Positions 11,970-27,408 of a DNA stretch of 64,000 bases are shown one piece after another. Under the pieces are notes generated by a model, which was given only the letters and a program-made list of their open reading frames with translations, had not been told where the DNA came from and made no database searches. Within the stretch, counting starts at the first letter, position 1, and every line of letters starts with the position of its first letter. The translations under genes and the position numbers were made by a program. Origin of the DNA: Hermodice carunculata (lineage: Eukaryota; Annelida; Polychaeta; Eunicida; Amphinomidae); NCBI GenBank assembly GCA_964020975.1, contig OZ026622.1, positions 88,211,687 to 88,275,686 on the forward strand, in the 5' to 3' direction.

Positions 11970-12112
11970 ATTTTAAGATATCTCTAAATATATTTCAAGA
12001 TATCCTTAAATGCATTTGAAGATATCTTTGCAGAGATTTAAAGATACCTCCAAATGGATTTAAAGATATCTTCAAATATTTCAAAGATATCTGTAAATAT
12101 TTGAAGATATTC
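11970..12112. repeat. Minisatellite with AAGATATC palindromic core
   Basis: About seven diverged units of 21-28 bp. Each has AAGATATCT or AAGATACCT followed by a TAAAT or CAAAT segment and a TTT spacer. The core GATATC is self-complementary. No ORF is likely. It lies just beyond the 5' end of the adjacent LINE. Confidence 0.8.
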
Positions 12113-13400
12113 TGCGACAAAATTATTACATATGCCGTGGCCCTGTTTTTATGTGTTTTATTCCATAGGAAAATGTAATCTAGTCGCTTGGCTTTAAGTA
12201 CTGTGGAGGTCCGGGGGAAAAAACCACGGCATTTACAACGTATATGCAAGAAAATAGAAAATAACTGTAATAGTTTATTTTAACAATGGTAGCATAATAT
12301 ATGGAACCAATCACCTAAGGTCTTCACACTGCAAAATATGCATACATTTATACTGCGCTGATAGAAAAGTAAAAGAAGATAAATTCATTTACATGTACAA
12401 ATAAACGAAAACAGCCACTTGCCTTGCATGAAAGAAGACGAAAAAGATAAAGCACCACAGTTCCTGATTTCTGGATAAAATATATGTTGTTTTATGACTA
12501 CGCTAAACAATATATTTGTTATCAGTTATCAGTGTACTGTCTGAAGATTTTTCAGACGACCTAAGGTTTTGTGCGAGAGGGATGCAGTATTCAAAGTTAA
12601 AAAAACCTGCCAAATATGGCAAGATACAGACACGCTTTTTGTGGGCTGAATATTAAGTTACAAATACTAATTTATAGCAAAATACATTGAGTCCATAAAG
12701 TAACATAGTATATTCGATTCAATATTTTTTCCTAACGAGAGGTCTTTTCGTGTCAACAAAAAGTCCATACGGTCTGTCACAAGGACGTACATTGTAAAAT
12801 CTTAACAATGGACATATTACCGAGGATTTAACAGTCAAACCTGTATCAGTATACTGTGACCCCCTACCCCCTGCTTCGTTGGCTTTCGCACATCATGTCA
12901 TAGTGGTCCAACTTGTGTGACATTAAAAGGAATCACTTAGTCATAAAATATCTGGTGTTAATAAGTATGTTAATATTTTTCACAGAATCCCCAAAGAAGG
13001 TGCGGCAGTCTATTTTTCAAATCACCACTTAATCAAGTAAGTGAAGTTAAGAAAGGTTTTGTAAAGTAAAAGCTTATGTGGTCCTGTTAGTAACGTATCT
13101 GTGTATTGCTGTTTCGAAACCTCCATGTTGTCCTGTGTATATGTGCAAGTGGTCTTCAGACAGGCTGGCGAGCCTGTTGGCCAATTCTTTTTCTGAATTA
13201 AACGGGTTAAAAGCAACTACTATATAGCGTGACACTTAAGATGACAAATGGCGACATGTGTTGTTTGAAGGCCGTTTTGTAAGATGTAATTTGTACCTTA
13301 TATTCTCCGAAACATTGAGTTTTTGTAAAGAGGTTCAACGAGTTTGAAAATTATGCAAATTTAAGGCCATTTAAAATTTAAATCTCGAATATCTCCAAAA
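12113..13400. other. No recognised feature
   Basis: AT-rich intergenic-looking sequence. No supported ORF, RNA gene or mobile-element end was seen. Confidence 0.45.
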
Positions 13401-13449
13401 CTATTATAGGTACAGGTAACCAATCCAACTTCGATTAATATGTTTTAAA

Positions 13450-14185
13450 CACTGCACATTTTTATAATTTACACGTGACTTCTACAGATCAAAGGTCAAT
13501 GTCATTTTGCCTATTTTTCTTTTTCTTTTAGCCAGCCATAACTCAGTCAATTTTTATCTAGTTTGACCATGTTGAGGTCAAATTGCGGATATAGTAACAC
13601 TGTAATTTCTGTAAGTTTATTTGGCCCTTTGAAATTTTCTTCTGCCCATAACTTGGTTAATTTTCATCTGATTTGGTTCATGTTGGGCTTAAAAGGATAT
13701 TGTAACACATTGCATTTTTGTAATTTACATGTGACCTCTATAGGTCAAAGGTCAAGGTCATTTAGACCTTTAAAATATTTTATCCCAACGGCCAATTTTC
13801 ATTCAATTCTTATCATGTTGGACTCAAAGTGTAGGTCTTGCAATACTGCACATTTTTAAATTAACACCTTTAAATGTCAAAGGGTCAAGGTCATTTGGCC
13901 CTTCGAAAGTTTCATCAAGCCATAAATCGGCCAACTTTCACCTGATTTGGTTCATGTTTGGCTCAAATTGTAGATATTTTAAGACTATATATTTTTGTGA
14001 TTTACATGCATGTAACCTTTGAAGGTCAAAAGTCAAGGTCATTTGGACCTTTGAATTTTCAACTAGCCATAACTTGGTCAATTTCCATCTAAAATCAGTC
14101 ATGCAGGGCTCAAGTTGTAGAAATTGCAACACTGCATAGTTTTGTAATTCACATGTGACCTATTCAGGTCGAACATCAAGGATTA
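13450..14185 (+). repeat. Diverged tandem units rich in AGGTCA (DR1-like) motifs
   Basis: Units of roughly 115-145 bp contain CATAAC(T)(T/C)GG(T/C)CAA, then ...ATGTTGG.CTCAAA, then ACTGCA.ATTTTTGTAATTTACATGTGACCT, then AGGTCAAAGGTCAAGGTCA. The best example is 13742-13760, and others start near 13491, 13875, 14022 and 14165. The spacing AGGTCA-A-AGGTCA is the DR1 arrangement recognised by nuclear receptors in animals. Any function here is only inferred. Confidence 0.75.
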
Positions 14186-14624
14186 GTCTAGTAGGAAAAT
14201 GGGGTCCCCATGCACCTTATGATACATTTTTTAAACTTACATATTCTTAATTCTCAAGATGTCTAGTTAAGGAGTTTTGATGTTCCCAAGTCAAGATATT
14301 GTCCCATGAGTCTCTTTGGCGGCAATTTTGGTGGCCATATTGGATTTTCGACAAAAGTCAATCATAATCATAACTTTTCAATGAGACATTGTATAGAGAC
14401 AAAAATGACCGCATTTTTCTGTGTAACCTTGCCATGGAGAGTTGATACAGGTGGTTACCTTTGTGATTTGAACAAGCTTTATACATTTAAACTAAATAAA
14501 ATGTGAAATATTTTGGAAATGTTGGCAAAATCCTGCATGGGGACGTCCATTTCCTCTTTAACTAGTAGGGGCAATAATAACTTGCTTTTTAGGCAAACAT
14601 GTGTGTTTACTTTTATGTATGCAA

Positions 14625-14626
<2 letters not shown>

Positions 14627-14721
<95 letters not shown>
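14627..14721. repeat. (TA)n microsatellite
   Basis: Nearly pure TA with one GT interruption near 14706. It lies between the left inverted repeat and the pogo-like element. Confidence 0.95.
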
Positions 14722-15803
<1,082 letters not shown>

Positions 15804-16034
15804 TATATGTGTTGGGAATGTTTGTGCATTGCATGATCTATTGACTATTGCACTCTGTATTTTTTCCTATGCTTTTTGTAGAAGTAGCTAGAACTGCATT
15901 TGCTTGGTGATGGTGACCATGTAGTACAGGAACATGTATATTGTGGTGGTGGTGGTGGTGGTTAATGATGCCCAAGTCAGGAAACACAAAAGTGATACCA
16001 GCAGCAGTGGTGGGTCAGAGATACCACAGAAGCG

Positions 16035-16047
16035 CCCCCCCCCCCCC
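16035..16047 (+). repeat. Poly-C tract
   Basis: Thirteen C. A frame rich in K, S and P (RKHKSDTSSSGGSEIPQKR) is open just upstream but in a different phase from the main ORF, so the tract may have slipped. Confidence 0.85.
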
Positions 16048-16061
16048 GTGTAATTTGCATC

Positions 16062-16730
16062 TTGCATGTGACAAGGATTAAGCACCTACATTTCACCCCA
16101 CTGAGTCAGGCGAAGGGCTCTGCCACTGAAAAGTTGACTCAGCTACACAGTATTCGTGACAGACGTCTTGCTGAGCCTCCAGACTCATCTTATCGTATGG
16201 AGGATGTCTGTAAGCGCATTTCCGGCTCTCTCTCTGGTGCAGATTTAGATAGAATTGGTTACCATCGAGGCTGCTACCAAAACTTTACTAAAAACCTGAA
16301 ACGTTTAAAGTGTACTACCACTTCAGGTGATGCCTCAACATCACACTCACCTCGTAAACAACCTTCATCCTCTGTCCTGAAGCCATTCGCTCCAGAATGT
16401 ATCTTTTGTGGAAAGCTTGAAGTGAAAGTGTCTGGAAGAACTGAACGTTGTATTAAGTTCCCAGTATTCAAAGATATTGATGGAGGCTTGAAGGAACCAA
16501 CATGGAAGCAGACTGAGCCCAGAGCCTTAGAACTTGGACTAGTTTCTCTATATCGCATGGTACAAGGAAAGGACCTGTTTGCTAGGGAGGCCATTTCCAT
16601 CGGATTTGCATTTGCCAAAGCCAATCCAGGTGATAAAGGCTGCATTTCCTATAACCTGGTATACATAGTTTGGGCTTTATTACGTAGATGGTTGGTGTAC
16701 TTGAGATTAAATTATCTGGAACAGGACTGA
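16062..16730 (+). CDS. Partial ORF of a multicopy invertebrate protein family
   Basis: 222 codons. Residues about 9-180 carry HFTPLSQAKG..EKL.QLHSIRDRRLAEP, YRMEDVCKRI, GYHRGCYQNFTKNLKRL and CIFCGKLE. From memory these are landmarks of a large family of uncharacterised proteins repeated many times in marine invertebrate genomes. In that family a Cys/His pattern (HR.CY, CIFC) recurs, and the next block after LFAREA normally begins YH.SC. Here the resemblance stops right after DLFAREA, and the last 45 or so residues look unrelated. The ORF is therefore a 5' fragment, or an exon that runs on into intron. The true start may be upstream, across a poly-C tract. Function is unknown. It lies wholly between the long inverted repeats. 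Confidence 0.6.
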   Translation: MHVTRIKHLHFTPLSQAKGSATEKLTQLHSIRDRRLAEPPDSSYRMEDVCKRISGSLSGADLDRIGYHRGCYQNFTKNLKRLKCTTTSGDASTSHSPRKQPSSSVLKPFAPECIFCGKLEVKVSGRTERCIKFPVFKDIDGGLKEPTWKQTEPRALELGLVSLYRMVQGKDLFAREAISIGFAFAKANPGDKGCISYNLVYIVWALLRRWLVYLRLNYLEQD

Positions 16731-16734
16731 TGGA

Positions 16735-16737
<3 letters not shown>

Positions 16738-16823
<86 letters not shown>

Positions 16824-16832
16824 GCATATATA
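16738..16832. repeat. (TA)n-(TG)n-(TA)n microsatellite
   Basis: TA to 16787, TG to about 16813, then TA to about 16832. It adjoins the inner edge of the right inverted repeat, mirroring the TA array on the left side. Confidence 0.95.
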
Positions 16833-17439
16833 CAGAGATACATATACATATGTAATTGCATACCTAAAAGTAAATACACATGTATGCCTAAAAAACAAGT
16901 TATTATTGCCCCTTCTAGTTAAAGAGAAAACGGACATCCTCATGCAGGATTTTGCCAACATTTCCAAAATATTTCATATTTTATTTAGTTTAAATGTATA
17001 AAGCTTGTTCAAATCACAAAGGTAACCACCTGTATCAACTCTCCATGGCAAGGTTACACAGGAAAATGGGGTCATTTGTCTCAATATAATGTCTCATTCA
17101 AAAGTTATGATTATGATCGACTTTTGTCGAAAATCCAATATGGCCACCAAAATTGCCGCCAAAGAGACTCATGGGACAAATTGTTGACTTGGGAACATCG
17201 AAAATCGTTAACTAGACATCTTGAGGATTAATAATATGTAAGTTTAAAAAATGTATCAATAGGGTGCAGGGGGACCCCCCCCTTCCTGCCCAACTAGATA
17301 TTTGAACTTTGAATTTTTCATCTAGCCATAAGCTTAACAGAATGTGAAGTACCAAAGTACACAAGTTATAGCATTTTAATATTTACAACTTTTCAAGGCA
17401 CACAGACAGATTTGTTTTGAAGCAAATCTTCTTTTCTGG

Positions 17440-18680
17440 TTATAAAACTTAGACGCAGATGACAAGATAAATAAAAACTGCTTTATAAATTTATATATTT
17501 CAAATAAAAATACATACTAGTAACAACTGTGTGGTATAAATTGATAGTCCAGGAGCGCTGCTACAGAAACAAATTGCATGCTCTTCATCTTGTGTTAAAG
17601 ATAAGATGAGATAGGATAAGATAATTTCAGACTAAAACCTGTATATAACATCACATATTAAATATATAGATAAAACTTTATTCAATAATTACGCACATAT
17701 GCGGGGTCTGGATCTTTTAAATATGTATAACTGAAGCTTGGTAAAATATCAAATAATTCTTTTACTCTATTCAGGCATACAATGCTGTATAGCTGTCTAG
17801 TTGAAGAGGAAAACATTTGCATAGGAATTGTAAACGGGACGGATCAGGAAAACATGGCTCGGGGCAGCTGCTTTCCAAGTTTGAACATGCCCTATCCGTA
17901 CCCATGAGAGCTAATGACTAAATATCACTATGACCAGGACAGGGCTTCAACGTACAACACCTTCAGGAGATGAAAAAACAAAACAAAAAAACAAAACAAA
18001 AACCAGTGATACGATTTGGTAAGTGCTGTCTGATGATTGGAATTTCGAATATTTTATGCATTAAAACAATGCATTGCTCCTAAAATAATTACAACACTTA
18101 AAATATAAAAATACTTGTACATAACATGCGACCAACACGTCTATTACTTTTTTCTTATATATTCAACTTCCGTCGGTTTAGAATTTTTTTCATGGATAGC
18201 AGCACGACTGAATATCAGATAATAGCGTAACTGAGAAAGCTCTTCTATTATTGGTAACTAGAAATAGCATTAAAAACCATGGAAACTATTAATACGTGGT
18301 CCTCATGGTGCTATCAAAGCAACCCGCTGCAACCTTAACGTATGAATAAGATGTCAATCTGATCAAGTACCAATCATAAGTATGGTGTGATGCGAACCCA
18401 ATAGAGAGTAGACTCAGCTTCCAAAAGCTCTCATGTTTAGATTTTATTCACAGACGCTGACTACGTATGAACGCGTTTTATCAATACGAGAACCTTGGTT
18501 TGCAAAGATCACCCTATCCGCCTGGCCAGTGCCCGTGTTTTCTAATTAACCGGTGACTGGGAATGTCACCCGGTGTGTCGTGTAAAATGGCCATTCTGGT
18601 CCCTAGTCCTGCAGGATTAAGGTGATCCCACTTTGATTTTCTCCCATGATCAATAACTCTTCTTTACTGGTCACTGAAAG
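17440..18680. other. No recognised feature
   Basis: AT-rich sequence. An AAAAC-rich stretch lies at 17976-18003. No gene is supported. Confidence 0.45.
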
Positions 18681-18756
18681 GCAACCAACACATTTGGGAA
18701 TTAAGTTGTTGTTACATTTGTGGAGCACGTAGCGCTCTTATCCCCCATAATATCAC
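18681..18756 (+). repeat. 76-bp direct repeat, copy 1
   Basis: Near-identical to 19607-19682, with one clear mismatch. Contains GCAACCAACACATTTGGGAA and GGAGCACGTAGCGCTCTTAT. The copies are 926 bp apart. Confidence 0.9.
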
Positions 18757-19606
18757 ATGAGTTGTGTCCCTGAAGAGATATCATCATTCTTGAATACTCA
18801 CAAGCTTTATCCAATTTCCCCAAAGCTTTTGGCTTTTTAACCCTTATATTTCAAGCATTTTTCCTGTGCAACATAAGTGTTGTCGGCCGGTCAGCACCTG
18901 ACCTACAGAGATCTTAAAACATTTAACGGTTCTTCGTGCAAACAAAAATTCTCAGCATGAAACGCCACCAGAGTAACCTCTTGATGTAAAGCTATCTGAT
19001 TGGCTCAGACGATCAGAGGATTCCTAACGTCATGGAGGGAAAATTACATCTCTCTGTTTTGATGACATCAATGTGTCACGAAGATACATGTGCTTACACT
19101 GCAAGACAAAGTTTAAAATCTACAGGAAACTCTTTCAAATTTGGAACCTTTCTGCGATGATCGGATTGTTCGCTTAGAGACCAATCGGATGATACGAAAA
19201 CCCATGATTCTCTGCACTGATTGGCTAATAGCTTTTTATCAATCAACATCTCAACCAGCCATAAGTGGCAGAGTGAAAGCATTCTGTGTCATGCCGAGTG
19301 AGAGTAATAGTGAACATCGATGTACAGTATCTGGTTGTATGGACTGAAAGACGTAGGTACACGGAAAATTCATTCGTAGATGTACGTACAACATCAGCCT
19401 TTTTGACTGCCCTTGACCTTTAACCTCTATACAGACCCATCCATAAATACACTGTGATATCACAACGTCTTTTATAATGATTCGATAAGCACGAGGATAA
19501 ATCAAACTTAAGGTAGCAAACCACAGCACTAGAACTTGGCATGGTTCATTCAAAAATCCTTTCGTGATATAAAAGAATAATATACTTTCAGCCTTCACCA
19601 GGAAAC

Positions 19607-19682
19607 GCAACCAACACATTTGGGAATTAAGTTGTTGTTACATTTGTGGAGCACGTAGCGCTCTTATACCCCATAATATCAC
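19607..19682 (+). repeat. 76-bp direct repeat, copy 2
   Basis: Second copy of the 18681-18756 sequence. The 850 bp between the two has no ORF with a recognisable domain. Confidence 0.9.
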
Positions 19683-20374
19683 CAGTGGGCGATAAATGAA
19701 AAAAGCAAATCTAAATGTTATTCCGAAATAATAACACTAAAAATTAACAAGATTTTAGACAGCATCACTTATTAAAATGTTTCCCATTATCACAACAGTT
19801 AAATGAAAAGGCACACTAATATTGATCAAGGTTGACTGACTTGTGACGAGGAAACGTCAAAAATGTATTAGACGAAGAACTGACGGGGTTTAATAATACG
19901 GTCAAATAAAAAAGCACTGACTGTAGATCAAGCATTCTTACGATATTTCCTTTTCGAATGATGTATCTCACTGACCGTATCATGCGGTTTGGCATCTTAA
20001 ACAATAAACCATGACTCAGAATTCATCATTTCGCAGTATGATGTCTGATAAAGTCAATATATTTCAAAGAGTATTGCTAAACCGATAATAACCCAATTCA
20101 CGTCCCAAGTCAATTAAGATATAACTATTTTCTGTGATGTACGTCCGTGAAGGAGTTTAGTTCTAAGATAGGCCTACTCCAAAAATTAATCGAAATTATT
20201 CTGCTGATACACACACGATAAATCAAGATTCCCCTTGCAAAGGATCCATTTGGACCGCGTACATTGGTACTGCAGAAGATCGAGGGCAAGAGCACTAATG
20301 TAATTGACAATATTGCTCATAAAATCCTCATCGACAAATACTTTTTCATAATAACAAAAGGTAGCGAAATGAAA
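19683..20374. other. No recognised feature
   Basis: Unique-looking AT-rich DNA. Confidence 0.45.
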
Positions 20375-20375
20375 T

Positions 20376-20460
20376 ATACATACATACATAAATACATACA
20401 TACATACATACATATATACATACGTCCATACGTACGTCCATACATACGAACATACAAACA

Positions 20461-20498
<38 letters not shown>
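20376..20498. repeat. (CATA)n tetranucleotide array and (GA)n microsatellite
   Basis: CATA with TACG variants to 20463, then GA to 20498. Confidence 0.95.
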
Positions 20499-23304
<2,806 letters not shown>

Positions 23305-23305
23305 G

Positions 23306-23402
<97 letters not shown>

Positions 23403-23404
23403 TT
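23305..23404. repeat. (CAT)n microsatellite, about 100 bp
   Basis: Pure CAT/ATC triplets. Poly-Ile and poly-Met frames are artefacts. Confidence 0.97.
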
Positions 23405-23701
23405 CTCTTTTTAGACCTCACATGTGATCCAAAACGTGTTATTTTGTCAGGCTACATACTATTTTTTCAGCTTATTTAGTACCATATGGTTGTAATGGTG
23501 ACACCAGTAGCAATAGTGGTAATAATGCTGTCGTTAGTAGTCGTAGTAATAATTGATAGTAGCAGTAAGTAGTAAGTTGTTCTAGCAGCCGTAGTAGAAG
23601 TAGTACTCAAAACTCTCTGGACCTAGCCACAGTAACGTATACATACACTTTCTTAATTTACTAAGTCGACTCGTGGTATATAGAAAGCCTATGATACTGT
23701 A

Positions 23702-23724
23702 CATATATATATATATATATATAT
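23702..23724. repeat. (AT)n microsatellite
   Basis: Short AT run at the 3' border of the LINE fragment at 23725-24190. Confidence 0.9.
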
Positions 23725-24190
23725 GCGTAATATTGAGGCCCAGGTGTTGGCGTTTTTGTGCCCTTATTTGTCTATAAACTGTGTCTGAGTATGGTTCATT
23801 TTTATTATTTTTTTTAAATAACCAATTCCTCTGTTGTTGATGGATTCATATTAACTTTCCATTTGACTCCCCAATTATGAACCACAAGCAAATTCATCTG
23901 AATTTATCCGTTTCTGCCGGAGACCCCACAATCCCAATTTGTGAAGCGTCATCAACAAATATATAAACTTTACATTTTAATCATCTGCGAGGTCATGAAG
24001 AAGCAGCATAAGAATAAGGAGCCAATGCTACAGGCGTGTAGCACACCAGATCCAATCTATCCCAGTCAGAAGATTGGCCGTCCACAGCAACTCTTTGTCC
24101 CGATTAATACAGTAAGGTTTGATCCAGGACAGAACTATACACAAGATGGCAGCGTTAAGAGGTGGCCATGTAGGGGTACATTGTAATTAT
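23725..24190 (-). mobile_element. LINE reverse transcriptase relic
   Basis: The minus-strand translation in three frames gives, in order, VLSWIKPYCINR and then QRVAVDGQSSDW. A decayed SGVPQGS-like stretch and a hydrophobic SLFLCCFF follow. Next comes YIFVDDASQIGIVGSPAETDKF, the RT catalytic motif with both Asp retained. Then comes WGVKWKVNMNPSTTEELVI, matching the following W..KW...N..KT block. Near 23745 is KRQHLGLNI, the HLG block. Frameshifts and an in-frame stop are present. Only the RT palm and thumb remain, and the RT frame is too broken to encode an enzyme. Confidence 0.75.
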
Positions 24191-25375
24191 CTGTCTCGGG
24201 CAATGGTGGTAATAATGCATCTTTTAAGGTTGGGAAAATTACATTTGCAAAGAATAATATTTCAGTCGTTTGCATCTTTTTATTTATAATGTTTGGCTTG
24301 TCATGTCACATCTTACATGTAATACACACGCCAATAACTCTAAAGTAATCTTCCGTTCTAAAGCACGTCTTGCTGAATTCTATTTTCCCCTTTTTATCCA
24401 TTTGGACGCTGACACCTAATTCAACCCGTGTTTATTGTTGCTGAGTTTTTCCGACACAAGTCCTATTGGGTCCTGGGATGAAGATTCCCATTTGTTCGGA
24501 GGGCAAACCCAATTTGTGGAAGTGCTTTTCGTGGCTAAAGGTTTGACTATCGAGCCGTTCCTTTGTTTCTCAGCCAATTAGTTTTAGCAAGTTTAGATAG
24601 TATATTTGTCTCTCTGCGCGAGGTTGTACAGCAATGTATTTGCGCAATTTGTCAATGCTGCCATTAATGAATTGTATTTACTTGTAACGTTTCTGAGAAT
24701 AGGACAAAAGGGCGCACTGAAAGTGCTTTCTTCGTATCTCTGAATGTCCGGCCATCTCTCCCTGTCCACCCGTTCTTCCACCCACCCATCTGTCCGTCCT
24801 TCCGTACGTCCATGTTCTGTACGTCCATCCACCGACCTTTCTTGATCTGTCTCTCGCTCGTTGTCTGTCAATGTATATTTCTTTCTTTCTTTCCTTCTTC
24901 CTTACCCTGTGTCAGCCCTTTCTTTTCTCTTGAGACACGCAGATTCAGTCGCATTGATGTAAAAGACAGAACACATTGTATTCCAGCCAGTCCCTCTTCC
25001 GATTACAGCTCTTTTCTTTAAAGTAAATACGTCAGTATTCACCGTCTGCAGCACTCTAAAACACAAGCCAAGACACGTAGAGCAAATTATGGATACGTCT
25101 GAGATTGCCTTAGAGCTATTCATTTACATAGCAGCATTACATGGCACGTCCCGCGACTAACAGTTCCGTATTCCAGTTTGTTCATGTTTCTCAGCTGCTT
25201 ATTGAGCTTAAATTAATTGTTTCGATGTCTAGACTTGTTTATTCAGAGCAAATGGCCTTTTCATTGCCGATTCATGGAGACTAACAGGTGAATTTGTTGT
25301 GGTTCTTGACTAACTCAACTACTTTGGAAAGTCGCGCAAATCTGATTATTGCGTGCCGAATTACATTAAATTGTA
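24191..25375. other. No recognised gene; degenerate (GTCC)n-like pyrimidine tract
   Basis: Pyrimidine-rich imperfect TCTGTCC/TTCC repeats lie at 24750-24905. The rest is unassigned. Confidence 0.5.
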
Positions 25376-25625
25376 AGTTTGAAATAAAAGAATAAATGAA
25401 TAAGTGAATGAACAAATAAATAAATGAATAAATAAATGAGTGAATGAATGAATGAATGAATAAATAAATACATAAACAAATAAATAAATAAATAAATAAA
25501 CCAACAAAACCAACCAACCAACCAACCAACCAACCAACCAACCAACCAACCAACCAACCAACCAACCAACCAACCAACCAACCAACCAACCAACAAACAA
25601 ACAAACAAACAAACAAACAAACAAA

Positions 25626-25664
<39 letters not shown>

Positions 25665-25687
25665 ACAAATAAATAAACAAACAAATC
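25376..25687. repeat. Compound tetranucleotide array
   Basis: (TGAA/TAAA)n to 25500, (CCAA)n 25501-25592, (CAAA)n to about 25623, then (TAAA)n to 25687. LVGW and LFIY repeat frames on the other strand are artefacts. Confidence 0.95.
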
Positions 25688-26387
25688 TGACGTACTCTCT
25701 GCCACTTGCTGGCCGGAAGATCTATCTCTTATTTTCATGTCAGTGATGACCTCCGCATTCAATAAAACCAGTCTCTCCTCTCCTGTCAAGGTGATGTAAA
25801 AATACCTTTTACTTTAAGAAGAAGAGGAAGAAGGAGGAGAAGAAGAAGAAGAAATTCACAAGTGATTAAGTCAATGAATAAGATCAAGCCTGTGTACAAG
25901 AAACGTCACTGTTCATCCATGTGCATGAATTTCACAGCCCAGTTGACATTGAAATAATATAATAATACAGTGGGATTCCCGTCTTCGAAAATCTGCTAAA
26001 AAAATTGTTTTGTTATTTTGATGATATATAGTCTCTTGCTGTTTCAAACTTCAAACAGTGATGAAAAAGGTGATGAAAATCAGATAATATGTGACAACAC
26101 ATTGTTAAAACCGCAATGGGCCAAACGCAGCAAAAGTGACGATGGTACACAGTAGTCTTCCAACTGGATATCTCCATCTGTGTTTGAGAAAATTTAGGTC
26201 GTCCTTGATCAATATGAAAATTTTTTTCGACTGTTGGTGTTTCACACTTGACTATAATAAAACCAGGAGGGCGCTTTAAGAGTGTACTTGTCGCTGTTGT
26301 GCGGTGACAGTGGGGGTGTCCATACAGAACGCATGTTCTTACGTCATTGGTCCTTGTACTGCCCGGCAACATATTTTGATATATGAT
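25688..26387. other. No recognised gene
   Basis: A short GAA/GGA-rich run lies at 25817-25852. No domain was recognised in the frames here. Confidence 0.45.
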
Positions 26388-26553
26388 GTGAAGAAACTTT
26401 ATTCGGTCTATATATTATATAGTATATGTATGAAATCACATAATGTGTATGTTTTGTGACCACGGAACGGCCGGGTCTCGAACGAGGAACCTTTGGCATC
26501 AATCACCTAGCCGAAAAGGGGAAACACCCATACCAACTGCACCAAGGTCCATT
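26388..26553 (-). mobile_element. tRNA-derived SINE-like element
   Basis: On the minus strand, an A-box-like TGGTGCAGTTGG (26533-26544) follows GGACCT. A B-box GTTCGAGAC (26475-26483) lies about 60 bp downstream, which is the polymerase III internal promoter layout. The 3' strand expected to pair with the GGACCT acceptor end is missing, so this is not a functional tRNA. The segment continues to an AATAAAG-containing tail near 26388. No clear target duplication was found, so the ends are approximate. Confidence 0.55.
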
Positions 26554-26917
26554 CCTGAAAGAATGTTTCAAAGGAGGCAGATATACACAAGTGTTATAAT
26601 GTATGACACGAGTACTAGATTATGTAACATTATAGCCCCGGGAGACCCACATTAAGACTGAGAGCGGCTCTCATGTGGGCCTCCCTACTACAGAATAAGT
26701 TCAAATTAACACGTGTGATGTCTTATGTTATATTGGTAACAGGAAGTAATAAGTGGTAAAATAGAACAGTTATTAATATTTACCTGTCACAAAAATTAAG
26801 TATAAGTTAGCTTGCGACATTACAACTGGAAAAGTTTGCTGTGTTACAGACTGGGTCATAGTAATTATTTATATATTCCTTTACATATTTAGAAAGTCCA
26901 TCAAAAGAATGTGTATC
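26554..26917. other. No recognised feature
   Basis: AT-rich flank between the SINE-like element and the L1-like insertion. Confidence 0.45.
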
Positions 26918-27408
26918 TATCTTGGTAAGTAGTTTCATTACTATTATTATTTTTTATTTGTTCTCCATGTACATTGAGTGTTAACAAAACAAAATAACAC
27001 ACATGATTACAGACATCATGTTAGCTTGACAAGAATGAAGATATTGGACCCCATTGCTGAATAAACAGGTTTTGCTTTGATTGATTGTACCGCACTTTGC
27101 CTTTCAACTTTAACTTCATGAGTCAAATAAGGTACAAAGTTATTAAACAGTATATTAATTTTCTTGCATGCTCTAAGATGAATGTAATATTTCCCTTGTA
27201 AAATACAATTATTCAAAGCATACATGCTCTTTGATTTAGGTACACCAAAAAGAATATCAGAAGGAGATAGTACACTAGTTTTCTCCAGTGTACATATCAT
27301 TCCACCAGTCTTGGAAACCGGTCCAAAATATTTGAATCTGATCACAATCTACAAATCTATGAATAATAGAATCCATCTATGGGCAATAAGTACATAGTTC
27401 AGACTCTG

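Noticed and set aside
18681-19682. Direct repeats as terminal repeats of an LTR element
   Set aside because: The repeats are only 76 bp, the interior is short, and no supporting coding sequence was seen.
20376-20498. CRISPR-like regular repeats
   Set aside because: These and the other tandem arrays are contiguous simple repeats without unique spacers, in eukaryotic DNA.
25281-25789. LVGW/LFIY repeat proteins on the minus strand
   Set aside because: Produced by CCAA/TAAA tetranucleotide arrays.
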